Positions 6,219-15,358 of a DNA stretch of 64,000 nucleotides are shown here, piece by piece. The DNA is from Intrasporangium calvum DSM 43043 (GTDB taxonomy: Bacteria > Actinomycetota > Actinomycetes > Actinomycetales > Dermatophilaceae): contig NC_014830.1 in NCBI RefSeq assembly GCF_000184685.1, positions 62,001 through 126,000 of the forward strand. The letters are read 5' to 3'. The translations under genes were made by a program, and so were the position numbers. The notes beneath the pieces are model-generated. The model made no database searches. It was given only the letters and a program-made list of their open reading frames with translations, and had not been told where the DNA came from. Within the stretch, counting starts at the first letter, position 1. The number at the start of each line of letters is the position of its first letter.

Positions 6219-8105
6219 TCAGCCTGCTCCGCCGTCAGCGGGTGGCTCGCTGGTCGTCGTGCTCGTCTCGGTCCCGCTCGGCGTCTGGATCACGGTCGTC
6301 GTCACCGTCTCCGTGGTGGGTTTCGGAGCCGGTGAGGTGGCCACCTCCACCTTGATCTCGGTGCCGATGTCGACCTTCTCCCCCTCCTTGGCCACGGACA
6401 GGACCGTGCCGGGAGTCTTGTCCGACTCCACGTCGACCCGCTTCGGGTTGAGCCCGGCCTTGGCGAGCGCGTTGGACGCCAGGGACCAGTCGCGGCCCAC
6501 CTGGTCATCGGGGACGACGGTCTTGCCGCTTCCGACGACGAGGGTCACCGTCGTGTCCCTGCCGACCTGGGTCCCGATCGGCGGATTGGTCTCGATGACC
6601 TTGTCCTTGGCGGTGTCGGGATCGTCCTTCGTCTCGACCCCGACGTTGGTGAGGCCGGCGTCGGCGAGGGCCTTCTCGGCGTCTCCCCGGTCGAAGTTGC
6701 GCACGTCGGGGATGGTGATGCTCGCCGGACCGGTCGACACCGTGTAGCGCACCACCGTCCCCTCCTGGACCGCTTCCCCGGCAGCCGGACTCTGCTCGAA
6801 GACCTTCCCGGGCTCCATCTCGTTGGAGTCCTCGCTCCGGTTCCCCTGCAAGCCGCGCTGCGCCAGGGCCCGCTCGACAGCGGGCTCGTCCAGACCTCGG
6901 AGGTTGGGCACGGTCGTCATCGCGACCGGGGGCTCCTGGTTGCCGAACCAGGTTGCCGCCCCCCAGCCGATGAGGCCGAGGACCGCGAGCACCAGCAGGG
7001 TGACCAGAGCGGCGCGGCCCGCGCCGCCGCGCTGCTGACGCTCCTCGACCTCGTCGTGTCCGACGGCCGGCATTCCCGCCGTGTTCTCGTAGCGCTGGCG
7101 GCGGGAGGTGATGACGGGTGGCTGCACGACGGTCGCCGCCGCTCCCGCAGCGCCCGCTGCAGGCATCGTCTGCGTCGCCGCTGCACTCGCCGCGCCGGCC
7201 GCGCCGGCCGCGAGGGCGCCGCGGGCGGCCGCGCTGATCGGCTGACCGAGCCGGACGTTCTCGAGATCCGCGCGGAAGGAGTCCGCGTCCTGGTAGCGCT
7301 GGGTGCGGTCCTTGACCAGGGCGTGGAGCGTCACCGCGTCGAGGTCGCCCCCGACGGCGGCGTTGTACACGCTCGGCGGCTGGGGAGTCTCACCGACGTG
7401 CTGGTAGGCGATCGCGACGGGCGAGTCGCCCTGGAAGGGGGGCCGACCGGTCAGCAGCTCGAAGAGCAGGCACCCGGTCGAGTAGAGGTCGCTGCGCGCG
7501 TCGACCGTCTGGCCCTGGGCCTGCTCCGGCGAGAGGTACTGCGCCGTGCCCACCACGGACTGCGTCTGCGTCATGGTCGCGGCGCTGTCCGCGATCGCGC
7601 GGGCGATGCCGAAGTCCATCACCTTGATGTGGCCGGTCTCGGTGATCATCACGTTGGCCGGTTTGATGTCGCGGTGGACGATGCCCATCCGGTGGCTGTA
7701 GGCCAAGGCGTCGAGAATGCCCTCGGTGATCCGGATCGCCTCGGCCGGTGCGAGCTTCTGGTGGACGGTCAGCTGCTGCCGCAGGGTCTTCCCGTCGACG
7801 TACTCCATCACCATGTAGGGCACCGTGGTGAGGGTGCCGTTGGGCCCCTCGACCCACGACTCGTCCTCGCCGGAGTCGAAGATGGCGACGATCGAGGGAT
7901 GGTTGAGCCCGGCTGCCGACTGGGCCTCACGCCGGAACCGCTTGAGAAAGTTCGCGTCGCGGGCCAGGTCCGATCGCAGCATCTTGATCGCGACCTGCCG
8001 GCCCAGCCGGGTGTCGTGGCCGAGGTGGACGTCGGCCATGCCGCCGCGGCCGATGAGCTGGCCGACCTCGTACCGTCCGCCGAGGACGCGCGGTGTGGTC
8101 GTCAC
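6219..8105 (-). CDS. pknB: Serine/threonine protein kinase PknB with PASTA domains
   Basis: A 628-residue membrane kinase. The cytoplasmic kinase domain (about 11-280) shows GRGGMADV, Lys41, HRDIKPAN (Asp145), DFG (Asp163) and an activation loop with TMTQTQSVVGT. A juxtamembrane Ala-rich stretch leads to a membrane segment at about 364-385. Three extracellular PASTA repeats follow (from about 396, 466 and 534) and a Thr/Ser/Pro-rich tail. Mycobacterial PknB has four PASTA repeats. PASTA domains sense muropeptides or lipid II; the kinase controls growth and division. The GTG at 8105 follows GAGAGGCAG. It ends an operon with pknA, pbpA, rodA, pstP and the FHA genes. Confidence 0.95.
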   Translation of the reverse strand: MTTTPRVLGGRYEVGQLIGRGGMADVHLGHDTRLGRQVAIKMLRSDLARDANFLKRFRREAQSAAGLNHPSIVAIFDSGEDESWVEGPNGTLTTVPYMVMEYVDGKTLRQQLTVHQKLAPAEAIRITEGILDALAYSHRMGIVHRDIKPANVMITETGHIKVMDFGIARAIADSAATMTQTQSVVGTAQYLSPEQAQGQTVDARSDLYSTGCLLFELLTGRPPFQGDSPVAIAYQHVGETPQPPSVYNAAVGGDLDAVTLHALVKDRTQRYQDADSFRADLENVRLGQPISAAARGALAAGAAGAASAAATQTMPAAGAAGAAATVVQPPVITSRRQRYENTAGMPAVGHDEVEERQQRGGAGRAALVTLLVLAVLGLIGWGAATWFGNQEPPVAMTTVPNLRGLDEPAVERALAQRGLQGNRSEDSNEMEPGKVFEQSPAAGEAVQEGTVVRYTVSTGPASITIPDVRNFDRGDAEKALADAGLTNVGVETKDDPDTAKDKVIETNPPIGTQVGRDTTVTLVVGSGKTVVPDDQVGRDWSLASNALAKAGLNPKRVDVESDKTPGTVLSVAKEGEKVDIGTEIKVEVATSPAPKPTTETVTTTVIQTPSGTETSTTTSEPPADGGAG

Positions 8106-8136
8106 GACTTCTGCCTCTCGTTCGTGCCCTGCGTCA

Positions 8137-9444
8137 TCACTTGTTCCCCTTCCCACGGCCGTTCCCCTTGCCGGGACGGGTTGGATCCACGGTCGGTTCC
8201 GCCTTCGCGGTGGGCTCTGGTTTCGCCTGCGCCCGCGTGGACGTCGCGGTCGAGGTCGTCGCCCTGGAGACCGTCGGTGCCGCGGTGGCGGTCGGGCTGG
8301 TTGTCGAGACGGCCGGGGGCGCCGTCGGCTGCTGTTGGAGCGTAGCCGTGGGGTCTGCGCCGCCCATGAGGGACCCGAGGGCGAAGGCACCCCAGATCAG
8401 GAGGGCCACGAACGGGACGGCGAGCCAGGCCACCGAGGGCCTGCCGCGCTCTTCGGTATGCCGCTGGGCCCGCTTCCGCAGCTCCGCCCGGGTCGGTCGC
8501 GGGGCCGGGTCGACCGCGCGGCCCGGGCCGGTCACGTCGGCGTCCGCGACGGACAGCGCCGGGAGCGTCCGAGTGGGGGACGGCTGGGGGGAGAGGGTGG
8601 TCGGGGAGGAGCTCAGCGGCATACCTCCCAGGGGAGCGAGCAGCGCGTCGGCGAGGGAACGCGCGTCGGTCGGCCGCTGGTCGGGGTCCTTGACGAGGCA
8701 GGCCTCGACGACGGCGCGGAGGTCCTCGGGCACCGTCAGTGGCAGCGGCGGCGGCTCGTCGTTGACCTGCGCGACGGCCGTCGCGACGGGGGTGCCGCAG
8801 TCGAACGGCTTGGCGCCGGTGAGCATCTCGTGCGCGATGATGCCGAGGGAGTAGAGGTCGCTCGCCCCGCTCGCCGTCTCGCCGAGGGCCTGCTCGGGGC
8901 TGAGGTACTCGGGGGTCCCGAGCACCTCGCCGGTGATCGTGTGGCCCTTGCCCTCGCCGGCGCGGGCGATCCCGAAGTCGGTCAGCTTGGCCTGCCCGCC
9001 AGGCGTGACGATGATGTTGGCGGGCTTGACGTCCCGGTGCACCACCCCGGACTCGTGGGCCGCGGCCAGGGCCAACGCCGCTTGGCCGACGATGGAGCGC
9101 ACCGTGTCGGGCTCGAAGCCCTGTCCTTTCGAGGCGGCGATGATCTCCGAGAGCGGTCGGCCGGGCACCAGCTCCATCACGAGGTAGGGGCTGTCGTTGT
9201 CGTCGCCGGAGTCGAACACGGCGGCGATGTTGGGGTGGTGCAGGGCCGCGCTGTGCCGGGCCTCGTCGCGGAACCGGTCCCGATAGCCGGGGTCGTGCGA
9301 CTCGCGCATGATCTTGACCGCCACCTCACGGCCGAGGACGTCGTCGGTCGCCGACCAGACGTCACCCATGCCTCCCGAGGCGATCGGGGCGCCGAGGGTG
9401 TAGCGCGAGCCGAGGACGTGACCGGGTCGGAACGCGGTGCTCAT
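8137..9444 (-). CDS. pknA: Serine/threonine protein kinase PknA
   Basis: A 435-residue kinase. The domain runs from about 14 to 275 with SGGMGDV, Lys44, HRDVKPAN (Asp138), DFG (Asp156) and activation-loop HTITGEVLGTPEY. A proline/serine-rich linker leads to one membrane segment (about 338-358). The short Thr/Pro-rich, Lys/Gly-ending outside tail has no PASTA repeats, as expected for PknA. The ATG at 9444 overlaps the pbpA stop (ATGA). Two copies of the dispersed 14-bp motif lie in the linker-coding part (8456-8469 and 8611-8624), in opposite orientation. Confidence 0.93.
   Translation of the reverse strand: MSTAFRPGHVLGSRYTLGAPIASGGMGDVWSATDDVLGREVAVKIMRESHDPGYRDRFRDEARHSAALHHPNIAAVFDSGDDNDSPYLVMELVPGRPLSEIIAASKGQGFEPDTVRSIVGQAALALAAAHESGVVHRDVKPANIIVTPGGQAKLTDFGIARAGEGKGHTITGEVLGTPEYLSPEQALGETASGASDLYSLGIIAHEMLTGAKPFDCGTPVATAVAQVNDEPPPLPLTVPEDLRAVVEACLVKDPDQRPTDARSLADALLAPLGGMPLSSSPTTLSPQPSPTRTLPALSVADADVTGPGRAVDPAPRPTRAELRKRAQRHTEERGRPSVAWLAVPFVALLIWGAFALGSLMGGADPTATLQQQPTAPPAVSTTSPTATAAPTVSRATTSTATSTRAQAKPEPTAKAEPTVDPTRPGKGNGRGKGNK
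8456..8469 (+). repeat. Dispersed 14-bp motif, copy 3
   Basis: GTATGCCGCTGGGC, exact consensus, inside the pknA linker-coding region on the non-coding strand. Confidence 0.85.
8611..8624 (-). repeat. Dispersed 14-bp motif, copy 4
   Basis: GTATGCCGCTGAGC on the minus strand, inside pknA, where it encodes the GMPLSS stretch of the linker. Confidence 0.8.
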
Positions 9445-10904
9445 CGGCCGATCACCGCCTCCATGACGGCCTTGGCGATGGGGGCCGCGACCGCGGCGCC
9501 ACCCACCTCGTTGCCGCTGACCCCGCTCTCCTCGACGATGACGGCCACGGCCACCCGCGCGTCGTCCGCGGGGGCGAAGCTGATGAACCAGGCGTGCGGG
9601 CTCTTCTCGAGGTCGTGCTGCGCGGTGCCGGTCTTGCCTCCGACGGCGACCCCGGGGATCTGCGCGCGGCGGCCGCTGCCGTTGTCCACCACGGAGACCA
9701 TCATCCGCTTGAGGATGTCGGCCGTGCGCGTCGAGACCGCCTGCGACAGCTCCTTCGGGTCGGGCGGGCCGTCGATGACGTCGAGGTCGGCGGTGCGGAC
9801 CGACTGGATCAGGTAGGGGGTCATCACCCGGCCCTGGTTGGCGATCCCTGCCGCGATCATCGCCATCTGGAGCGGTGTCGTGCGGACCTCGTACTGGCCG
9901 ATCGCCGACTGGGCCGCCTGGGGCTGGTTCATCTCCGCCGGCATCGTGCTCGGCGAGACCCGCATCGGGATCTGGATCGAGTCGCCGAAGCCGAACTTGG
10001 CGGCCTGGGCGCGCAGCTGCTCGCCGCCGAGCTCGAGGCCGAGTGAGCCGAAGGCGGTGTTGCACGAGATCTCGAGCGCATGGAGCAGGGTGGTGCGGTC
10101 ATCGGGGCCGCAGGGCTGACGGGTCTCGTTGGGCAGCGGCTGGTCCGTGAGCGGCAGGTCCAGCGCGGCGGGGCCGGGAACCATGGAGCTCTCGTCGTCG
10201 ACGATGCCCTGCTCCAGCGCCGCCGCGGCGGTGACGACCTTGAACGTCGACCCCGGCGGATAGAGGTCACCACTGATGGCCCGGTTGGTGAACGGCTTGG
10301 ACCGGTCCGTCGAGAGCTTCTTCCACGCCGAGGCGGCTTTGTCCAGGTCATGGCTCGACAGCGGGTTGGGGTCGTACTGCGGGTGGCTCACCATCGCGAG
10401 GATCGCGCCGGTCCTCGGGTCGAGGGCGACCACCGCGCCCCGGTTCTTGCCGAGGGCGTCGGAGGCCGCCTGCTGGACCTTGGGGTCGATGGTCAGCTCG
10501 ATCGTGGCGCCGGCCGTCTCGCGCCCGGTGAGCAGGTCGGTGACCCGGCGGACGAAGAGGCGGTCCGCCTTGCCGGAGAGGAGGTCGTCCGCGGCGTCCT
10601 CGAGGCCGAAGGGGTTGCCGACGGAGTAGGCGTAGAAACCGGTGATCTGCGAGTAGAGCCGGCCGTCGGGGTAGGTGCGGAGCCAGCGGTACTGGTCGTC
10701 GACCTCGACGGACTTGGCGATGGGCTGTCCCGCGACGAGGATGGAGCCGCGCTCCTGCGCATAGTTGTCGAGGAGCGTGCGCTTGTTGGCGGCCATGCCG
10801 CGCATGGACCCGGCCTGCACGAACTGGATGACCGTCGAGGCGACGAGCAGCGCGCCGAAGAGGGCGGCGATGAGGACGGAGAGCCGGCGGATCGCGGTGT
10901 TCAC
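9441..10904 (-). CDS. pbpA: Penicillin-binding protein PbpA (class B transpeptidase)
   Basis: A 487-residue transpeptidase that cross-links peptidoglycan outside the membrane. An N-terminal anchor (about 7-28) is followed by a dimerisation-type region. The transpeptidase domain carries STFK (Ser219, Lys222), SCN (Ser280, Asn282) and KTGTA (Lys424). The short form with a single N-terminal anchor matches actinobacterial PbpA, a partner of RodA and a target of PknB. The GTG at 10904 overlaps the rodA stop by GTGA, and its own stop overlaps pknA. Confidence 0.94.
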   Translation of the reverse strand: MNTAIRRLSVLIAALFGALLVASTVIQFVQAGSMRGMAANKRTLLDNYAQERGSILVAGQPIAKSVEVDDQYRWLRTYPDGRLYSQITGFYAYSVGNPFGLEDAADDLLSGKADRLFVRRVTDLLTGRETAGATIELTIDPKVQQAASDALGKNRGAVVALDPRTGAILAMVSHPQYDPNPLSSHDLDKAASAWKKLSTDRSKPFTNRAISGDLYPPGSTFKVVTAAAALEQGIVDDESSMVPGPAALDLPLTDQPLPNETRQPCGPDDRTTLLHALEISCNTAFGSLGLELGGEQLRAQAAKFGFGDSIQIPMRVSPSTMPAEMNQPQAAQSAIGQYEVRTTPLQMAMIAAGIANQGRVMTPYLIQSVRTADLDVIDGPPDPKELSQAVSTRTADILKRMMVSVVDNGSGRRAQIPGVAVGGKTGTAQHDLEKSPHAWFISFAPADDARVAVAVIVEESGVSGNEVGGAAVAAPIAKAVMEAVIGR

Positions 10905-12292
10905 AGGCGCACCACCTGCGTCGCCTCCGCGGTCGCGGGGTCGGCGCCGACCCCGATCGGCAGTGCCGGGACGGGGCGGCGGGCCTGGTCGGAGATCCGC
11001 AGCAGGAGCGACATGATGATCCAGTTGGCGAGCAGCGAGGATCCCCCCAGGGAGAGGAAGGGCGTCGTGAGCCCGGTCAACGGGATGAGCCGGGTCACGC
11101 CGCCGATGACGATGAAGAGCTGGAACGCGACCGAGAAGGTCAGCCCGATGGCGAGCAGCTTCCCGAACCCGTCACGCACACCGAGGGCCGTCCGAACGCC
11201 CCGCTCGACGAAGAGCAGGTACAGCATGAGGATTCCGACCGCCCCGATGAGCCCCAGCTCCTCGGCGAGACTGGCGAAGATGTAGTCACTCTCGGCGAAG
11301 GGGGTGAGCCACGGCCGACCGGCCCCCAGGCCGGTGCCGGTGAGACCACCGGCAGCCATCCCCCACAGCCCGTTGGCAAGCTGGTTGGAACGCTCGAGGT
11401 TCTCCGTGGAGAACGGGTCGAGCCACAGGTCGACCCGCTTCTGGAAGTGCGCGAAGGCCGACAGGGCGAACGCGACGGCAGCCCCGAAGAGGAGCAGGCC
11501 GATGGCGATCCACGAGACCCGCTCCGTGGCGACGTAGAGCATCGCCACGAAGAGCCCGAAGAAGAGGAGCGCCGACCCGAGGTCCTTCTCGAAGACGAGG
11601 ATGAGCAGCGCGAGAACCCAGGCGACGAGGATCGGGCCCAGGTCGCGCCCGCGGGGGAAGGTGAAGCCCAGCACGCGCTTGCCCGCCAGGCTGAGGACGT
11701 CACGGGTCTGGACGAGGTAGCCGGCGAAGAAGACGGCCAGGGCGATCTTGGCGAACTCGCCCGGCTGGAAGCTGAACGGCCCGACGGCGATCCAGATCCG
11801 GGAGCCGTTGACCTCGCGCCCCAGCCCCGGCACGAGCGGCAGGGTGAGCAGGATGAACCCCACCGCGAGCGAGATGAACGTGTAGCGACGCAGGAGCCGG
11901 TGGTCCCGCAGCGTCCAGATCGCGGCGACGGTCAGCGCGACCGCGAGGGCGGTCCAGATGATCTGCTGGTTGGCGTTGCCGTCGGCGCCGAGCCGGCCCG
12001 CGGCGAGGTCGAGTCGGTGGATCATGACGAGGCCGAGGCCGTTGAGCGCCGTGGTGATCGGGAGCAGGACCGGGTCGGCGTAGGGCGCCTTCCAGCGCAG
12101 CACCACGTGGACGACCCCCGCGAGGACGACGAGGCCGCCGGCGACCGGGATGATCTCGGCGGGGACCGTGCCGTTGCGGTTGAGGTCGACGGTCACCCAG
12201 GCCAGCAGCACGACGGCGATCGCCACGATGAGCAGGACCAGCTCGACGCCTCGGCGCGTTCTCGGGGTGACCGGCTCGACGGTGGTCGTCAT
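10901..12292 (-). CDS. rodA: SEDS-family peptidoglycan glycosyltransferase RodA/FtsW
   Basis: A 463-residue polytopic membrane protein with about 12 membrane segments. It has the SEDS features GSRIWIAVGPFSFQPGEFAKI, VFEKDLGSALLFFG (the catalytic-type Asp follows the Lys) and PLTGLTTPFLSLGGSSLLANW. It polymerises lipid II into glycan strands, paired with the class B PBP encoded next to it. The ATG at 12292 overlaps the pstP stop (ATGA), which argues against longer upstream readings. Confidence 0.94.
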   Translation of the reverse strand: MTTTVEPVTPRTRRGVELVLLIVAIAVVLLAWVTVDLNRNGTVPAEIIPVAGGLVVLAGVVHVVLRWKAPYADPVLLPITTALNGLGLVMIHRLDLAAGRLGADGNANQQIIWTALAVALTVAAIWTLRDHRLLRRYTFISLAVGFILLTLPLVPGLGREVNGSRIWIAVGPFSFQPGEFAKIALAVFFAGYLVQTRDVLSLAGKRVLGFTFPRGRDLGPILVAWVLALLILVFEKDLGSALLFFGLFVAMLYVATERVSWIAIGLLLFGAAVAFALSAFAHFQKRVDLWLDPFSTENLERSNQLANGLWGMAAGGLTGTGLGAGRPWLTPFAESDYIFASLAEELGLIGAVGILMLYLLFVERGVRTALGVRDGFGKLLAIGLTFSVAFQLFIVIGGVTRLIPLTGLTTPFLSLGGSSLLANWIIMSLLLRISDQARRPVPALPIGVGADPATAEATQVVRL

Positions 12293-13752
12293 CCGACCAC
12301 CTCGGTCGACGACCCCAGCGCGGCGCGGGCGGGCTGGCTCGGGCCCGGTGTCGGGGCTGCATTCGGGGCCGGCGCGGTGGTCGGTGTCGTCGAGGTCGTG
12401 GACGACGTCGGGATCGGTGCGGTGCTCGGTGGGGTGCTCGGGCTGGTCGGCGTGGTCGGGGTGGGGGTCGGCGTCGTCACCGGGGTGTCTCCGCACGGGA
12501 TCCCGGTGGTGGCGAGGCCGCGGCAGCGCAGCGCCTCGGCGCGGAGCCGGTCGACCTTGGCCCGGGCGTCGGCGAGGTCGGCGGCCGGGATGGTCCGGGA
12601 CACCGCCGCCTGGACGTCGGACGGCAGCTCGGTCACGACCACGTCGCTGCGAACCTCGATGCCGGAGAGGTCGATCGGGCCGATCTCGCCGTCGACCCCG
12701 CGGAAGATCGCGACCTGCCCGGCGTCGGCGCCGACGTAGAACTGCTGTTGGGACCAGGCCCACGCCGCGTAGCCGCCGCCGACGAGGATGCCGAGCACGA
12801 CCAGGGTCGCGAGCGCGCGGCGCAGGCCCCTGGACCGGCGGGACCGGCGCGTGCTCTCGGCCAGCTCCGGCGCCGGGTCCACCCGTTCCTTCTGACCGAG
12901 GGCCTCGCGGGAGAGGGCGGCTGCCTTCTCCGCAGGCGTCGTCGGAATCGCCTTGGTCTTGTCCCGAAGGCTGCGTGCCGCGGCTCCGACGACCTGGGGG
13001 ACCGTGGTGGGCAGGTCGTCACCGTCCGGGTCGACGACATCGGCGACGATGACGGTGACGTTGTCGCGGGTGTGGGCCTTGAGGGCCACCTCGACGCAGC
13101 GGTCCGCGGCCTCCTCCGGCGACGCAGCGCCGGCGAGGATCTCCTCGATGACGTCGGCCCCGACGAAGTCGGACAGGCCGTCCGAGCAGAGCAGGAAGCG
13201 GTCGCCGACCTTGGCCTCGCGCAGCGAGGTGTCCGGGTCGTCGTCGGGCTGGCCGGTCATGACGCGGGTCACCACCGACCGCTGGGGGTGGCTGCCCGCC
13301 TCCTCCTTGGAGATCCGGCCCTCGTCGACGAGCTGCTGGACGAACGAGTGGTCCTTGGTGATCTGGCTGAAGCTGTCACCGCGGAGCATGAACGCCCGCG
13401 AGTCGCCGATGTGCGCCATGGCGATCTTGTTGCCGGTGCGCAGCATGACGATGGTGGTCGACCCCATGCCCGCGAGGTCGGAGTTCTCGCGCATCGCCCG
13501 AGTCAGCCTGGCGTTGGCGGACCGCAGGGAGCGCTCGAGCAGCGGGATCGCCTGGTCCGCCCCGATGTCCTCGTCGTCGAGGGGCGCCAGCTCCCCGACG
13601 ATCATCGAGCTCGCCACGTCACCTGCGGCGTGGCCGCCCATCCCGTCGGCGAGGACGAGGAGGTTGGGCCCGGCGTAGCCGGAGTCCTCGTTGCGGGACT
13701 TCGGCCCCAGACCCAGGTCGGAGCGCGCGGCGTAGCGCAGGGCGATGGCCAT
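12289..13752 (-). CDS. pstP: PP2C-type serine/threonine phosphatase PstP
   Basis: A 487-residue phosphatase that reverses PknA/PknB phosphorylation. The cytoplasmic PP2C domain (about 1-240) has metal-binding LADGMGGHAAGD (Asp36), HIGDSRAF, LCSDGLSDFV and RDNVTVIV. A basic juxtamembrane stretch (about 300-312) precedes a membrane segment at 313-333. An extracellular domain and a Thr/Pro-rich tail close the protein. The start lies 3 bases after the fhaB stop. Gene order and length fit the family. Confidence 0.95.
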   Translation of the reverse strand: MAIALRYAARSDLGLGPKSRNEDSGYAGPNLLVLADGMGGHAAGDVASSMIVGELAPLDDEDIGADQAIPLLERSLRSANARLTRAMRENSDLAGMGSTTIVMLRTGNKIAMAHIGDSRAFMLRGDSFSQITKDHSFVQQLVDEGRISKEEAGSHPQRSVVTRVMTGQPDDDPDTSLREAKVGDRFLLCSDGLSDFVGADVIEEILAGAASPEEAADRCVEVALKAHTRDNVTVIVADVVDPDGDDLPTTVPQVVGAAARSLRDKTKAIPTTPAEKAAALSREALGQKERVDPAPELAESTRRSRRSRGLRRALATLVVLGILVGGGYAAWAWSQQQFYVGADAGQVAIFRGVDGEIGPIDLSGIEVRSDVVVTELPSDVQAAVSRTIPAADLADARAKVDRLRAEALRCRGLATTGIPCGDTPVTTPTPTPTTPTSPSTPPSTAPIPTSSTTSTTPTTAPAPNAAPTPGPSQPARAALGSSTEVVG

Positions 13753-13755
13753 CTC

Positions 13756-14319
13756 TCAGTCCCGGAACTCGAGGAGTGTCGTGCCGATGCGCAACGTCGT
13801 GCCCACCTCGACCGGCTGGGGCGACGTCAGCTTGTCCCGGCCGATGAACGTGCCGTTGGTGGACCCGAGGTCCTCGACCACCCACCCGCCGACGGTCGCC
13901 GGGTCCTGGAAGATGCGGCAGTGCCGCCCGGACGCGTAGTCGTCGTCGAGGACGAGGGCGCACTCGGGGTTGCGTCCGATGAGGATGGCCTGGCCACGCA
14001 ACGGGAGCGAGGTCCCCGCCAGGGGGCCCTCGGTCACGACGACCTTGGTGGGTGCACCCCTCGAGCGACCCCGGCCGAAGCGGGCCCGCTGCGGCGTCGG
14101 GTCAGGCCCGGCCAGCGGGGCGGGCGCCGGGGCGCGCCGGGCCTCCTTCGCCGCCCGCTGCTGCTGACGCTCCTGCTCGCGCAGGGCCTTGCGCTGCGAA
14201 CGGCGCGAGACGCTCGTCCCGTAGATGTCGGTGCGGAGCACTCCGACCACGCTGAAGACGAAGATCCACAGCAGCGCAAGCAGCCCCAGCCGCAGCAGGG
14301 TGAGGGTCAGTTCGCTCAT
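13756..14319 (-). CDS. fhaB: FHA-domain protein FhaB (FipA)
   Basis: A 187-residue protein. Residues 5-27 form an N-terminal membrane segment. A basic Arg/Gln-rich linker follows, then an FHA domain (about 108-187) with LIGRNPECALVLDDDYASGRH, where Arg and Ser bind phosphothreonine, and DLGSTNGTFI. FHA domains bind phosphothreonine peptides; FhaB links the Ser/Thr kinases to cell-wall and division proteins. It lies between fhaA and pstP in the operon. Confidence 0.93.
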   Translation of the reverse strand: MSELTLTLLRLGLLALLWIFVFSVVGVLRTDIYGTSVSRRSQRKALREQERQQQRAAKEARRAPAPAPLAGPDPTPQRARFGRGRSRGAPTKVVVTEGPLAGTSLPLRGQAILIGRNPECALVLDDDYASGRHCRIFQDPATVGGWVVEDLGSTNGTFIGRDKLTSPQPVEVGTTLRIGTTLLEFRD

Positions 14320-14346
14320 GCGGCTCCAGTCATTGCGGGCAGCGCC

Positions 14347-15129
14347 TCACCGGCGACCCGCACGGAACGTGGCGGAGGTCCGGCCGAGCGTGAGACGGTC
14401 GCCGTCCTCGAGGCGCACGCTCGTGATGCGCTCGCCGTTGACGAAGGTGCCGTTGGTCGAGTTGAGGTCGCGGATCGACGTGACGAGGTGCGGCCCGTCG
14501 GTGGTCACCCGGATCTCGCTGTGGCGGCGCGACACCCCGGGGTCGTCGAGCACGATGTCGGCCGACTCGTCGCGACCGAGCGTCGTCAGGCTGCCGAGCA
14601 GCGGGTAACGGTCACCGCTGATGTCGAGCCAGGGCCGGGCTGACGGGTTGACCCGAGCCGGCCGGCTCGGCGGCTGCTCGTCGACGAGGGTGCCGCTCGG
14701 GGTCGGTCGCGGGGCCGGCGGCGCGGAGCGGGGCGGTGGCGGCGTGTCACTGCCGGGACGCTTGGCCGTGGCCGGCCGCACTCGGAAGACGCCGGTCTCG
14801 AGACCCTCTCCCTCGATGAGGATGACCTCGAGCGGACCGCCCGGCTGGTAGCCCTGTGAGTCGGCGTGCTCCTGGGCGGCAGCGACGAGGTCGTCGGACA
14901 GTTCGTCCTCGTAGTCGCCGAGCCGGTCGTAGTCGGTCGCGCTGAGCTCGATGGTGTAGAGGTTCGGGACCATGGCGCGCCCGTGACCGAGCAGCGCCGC
15001 CCGGTCGTCCATGGCCCGTCGGATCGCCGAGGCGATCTCGACGGGCTGCACCTCGGACTTGAACGCGCGGGCGAAGGCGCCGTGGACAGCCTTGGCGAGA
15101 CCGTGCTCGACCCGGTTGATGATTCCCAC
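14347..15129 (-). CDS. fhaA: FHA-domain protein FhaA (DUF3662 plus FHA)
   Basis: A 260-residue protein. The N-terminal DUF3662 domain (GIINRVEHGLAKAVHGAFARAF, about 1-120) is joined by a Pro-rich linker to a C-terminal FHA domain (about 175-260). The FHA shows LGRDESADIVLDDPGVSRRHSEI and DLNSTNGTFVNGE. It is shorter than mycobacterial FhaA (over 500 residues) because the linker is reduced. FhaA binds phosphorylated partners such as the lipid II flippase pseudokinase. The GTG at 15129 has AGGAGACGGC directly upstream. It is the first gene of the minus-strand operon. Confidence 0.93.
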   Translation of the reverse strand: MGIINRVEHGLAKAVHGAFARAFKSEVQPVEIASAIRRAMDDRAALLGHGRAMVPNLYTIELSATDYDRLGDYEDELSDDLVAAAQEHADSQGYQPGGPLEVILIEGEGLETGVFRVRPATAKRPGSDTPPPPRSAPPAPRPTPSGTLVDEQPPSRPARVNPSARPWLDISGDRYPLLGSLTTLGRDESADIVLDDPGVSRRHSEIRVTTDGPHLVTSIRDLNSTNGTFVNGERITSVRLEDGDRLTLGRTSATFRAGRR

Positions 15130-15358
15130 GCCGTCTCCTCTTCTACCCGGCTGCGCCCCGGGCGTCTCATCGTAACGGGCTGGCCCTCCGGACGCCCCAT
15201 CCGCGGACGGTCGCAAGCCTCCTATTCCACCGGTCACCGGGCCGCGCCGGGGTGTCCGCTGGATAACGATTGGGTTTGCCCTCGGGCCGATGCATGGGAG
15301 TATCGACGAGCGTGCCTGTACGGGCGCGTGCATGTGCTAGGCCAGCGAGGAGTGCTCG
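15130..15358. promoter_or_regulatory. Divergent intergenic region, fhaA operon and ParA-like gene
   Basis: A 229-base gap between two divergent genes must hold the promoters for the seven-gene minus-strand operon and the plus-strand ATPase. AT-richer patches occur around 15260-15275. I cannot assign -35/-10 pairs with confidence. No RNA gene or repeat was seen. Confidence 0.4.

Noticed and set aside
12295-14643. Long open frames opposite the pstP/fhaB/fhaA genes
   Set aside because: They arise from high GC at third positions of the real genes; their translations are Arg/Gly/Asp-rich without domains, while the minus-strand genes have full motifs.
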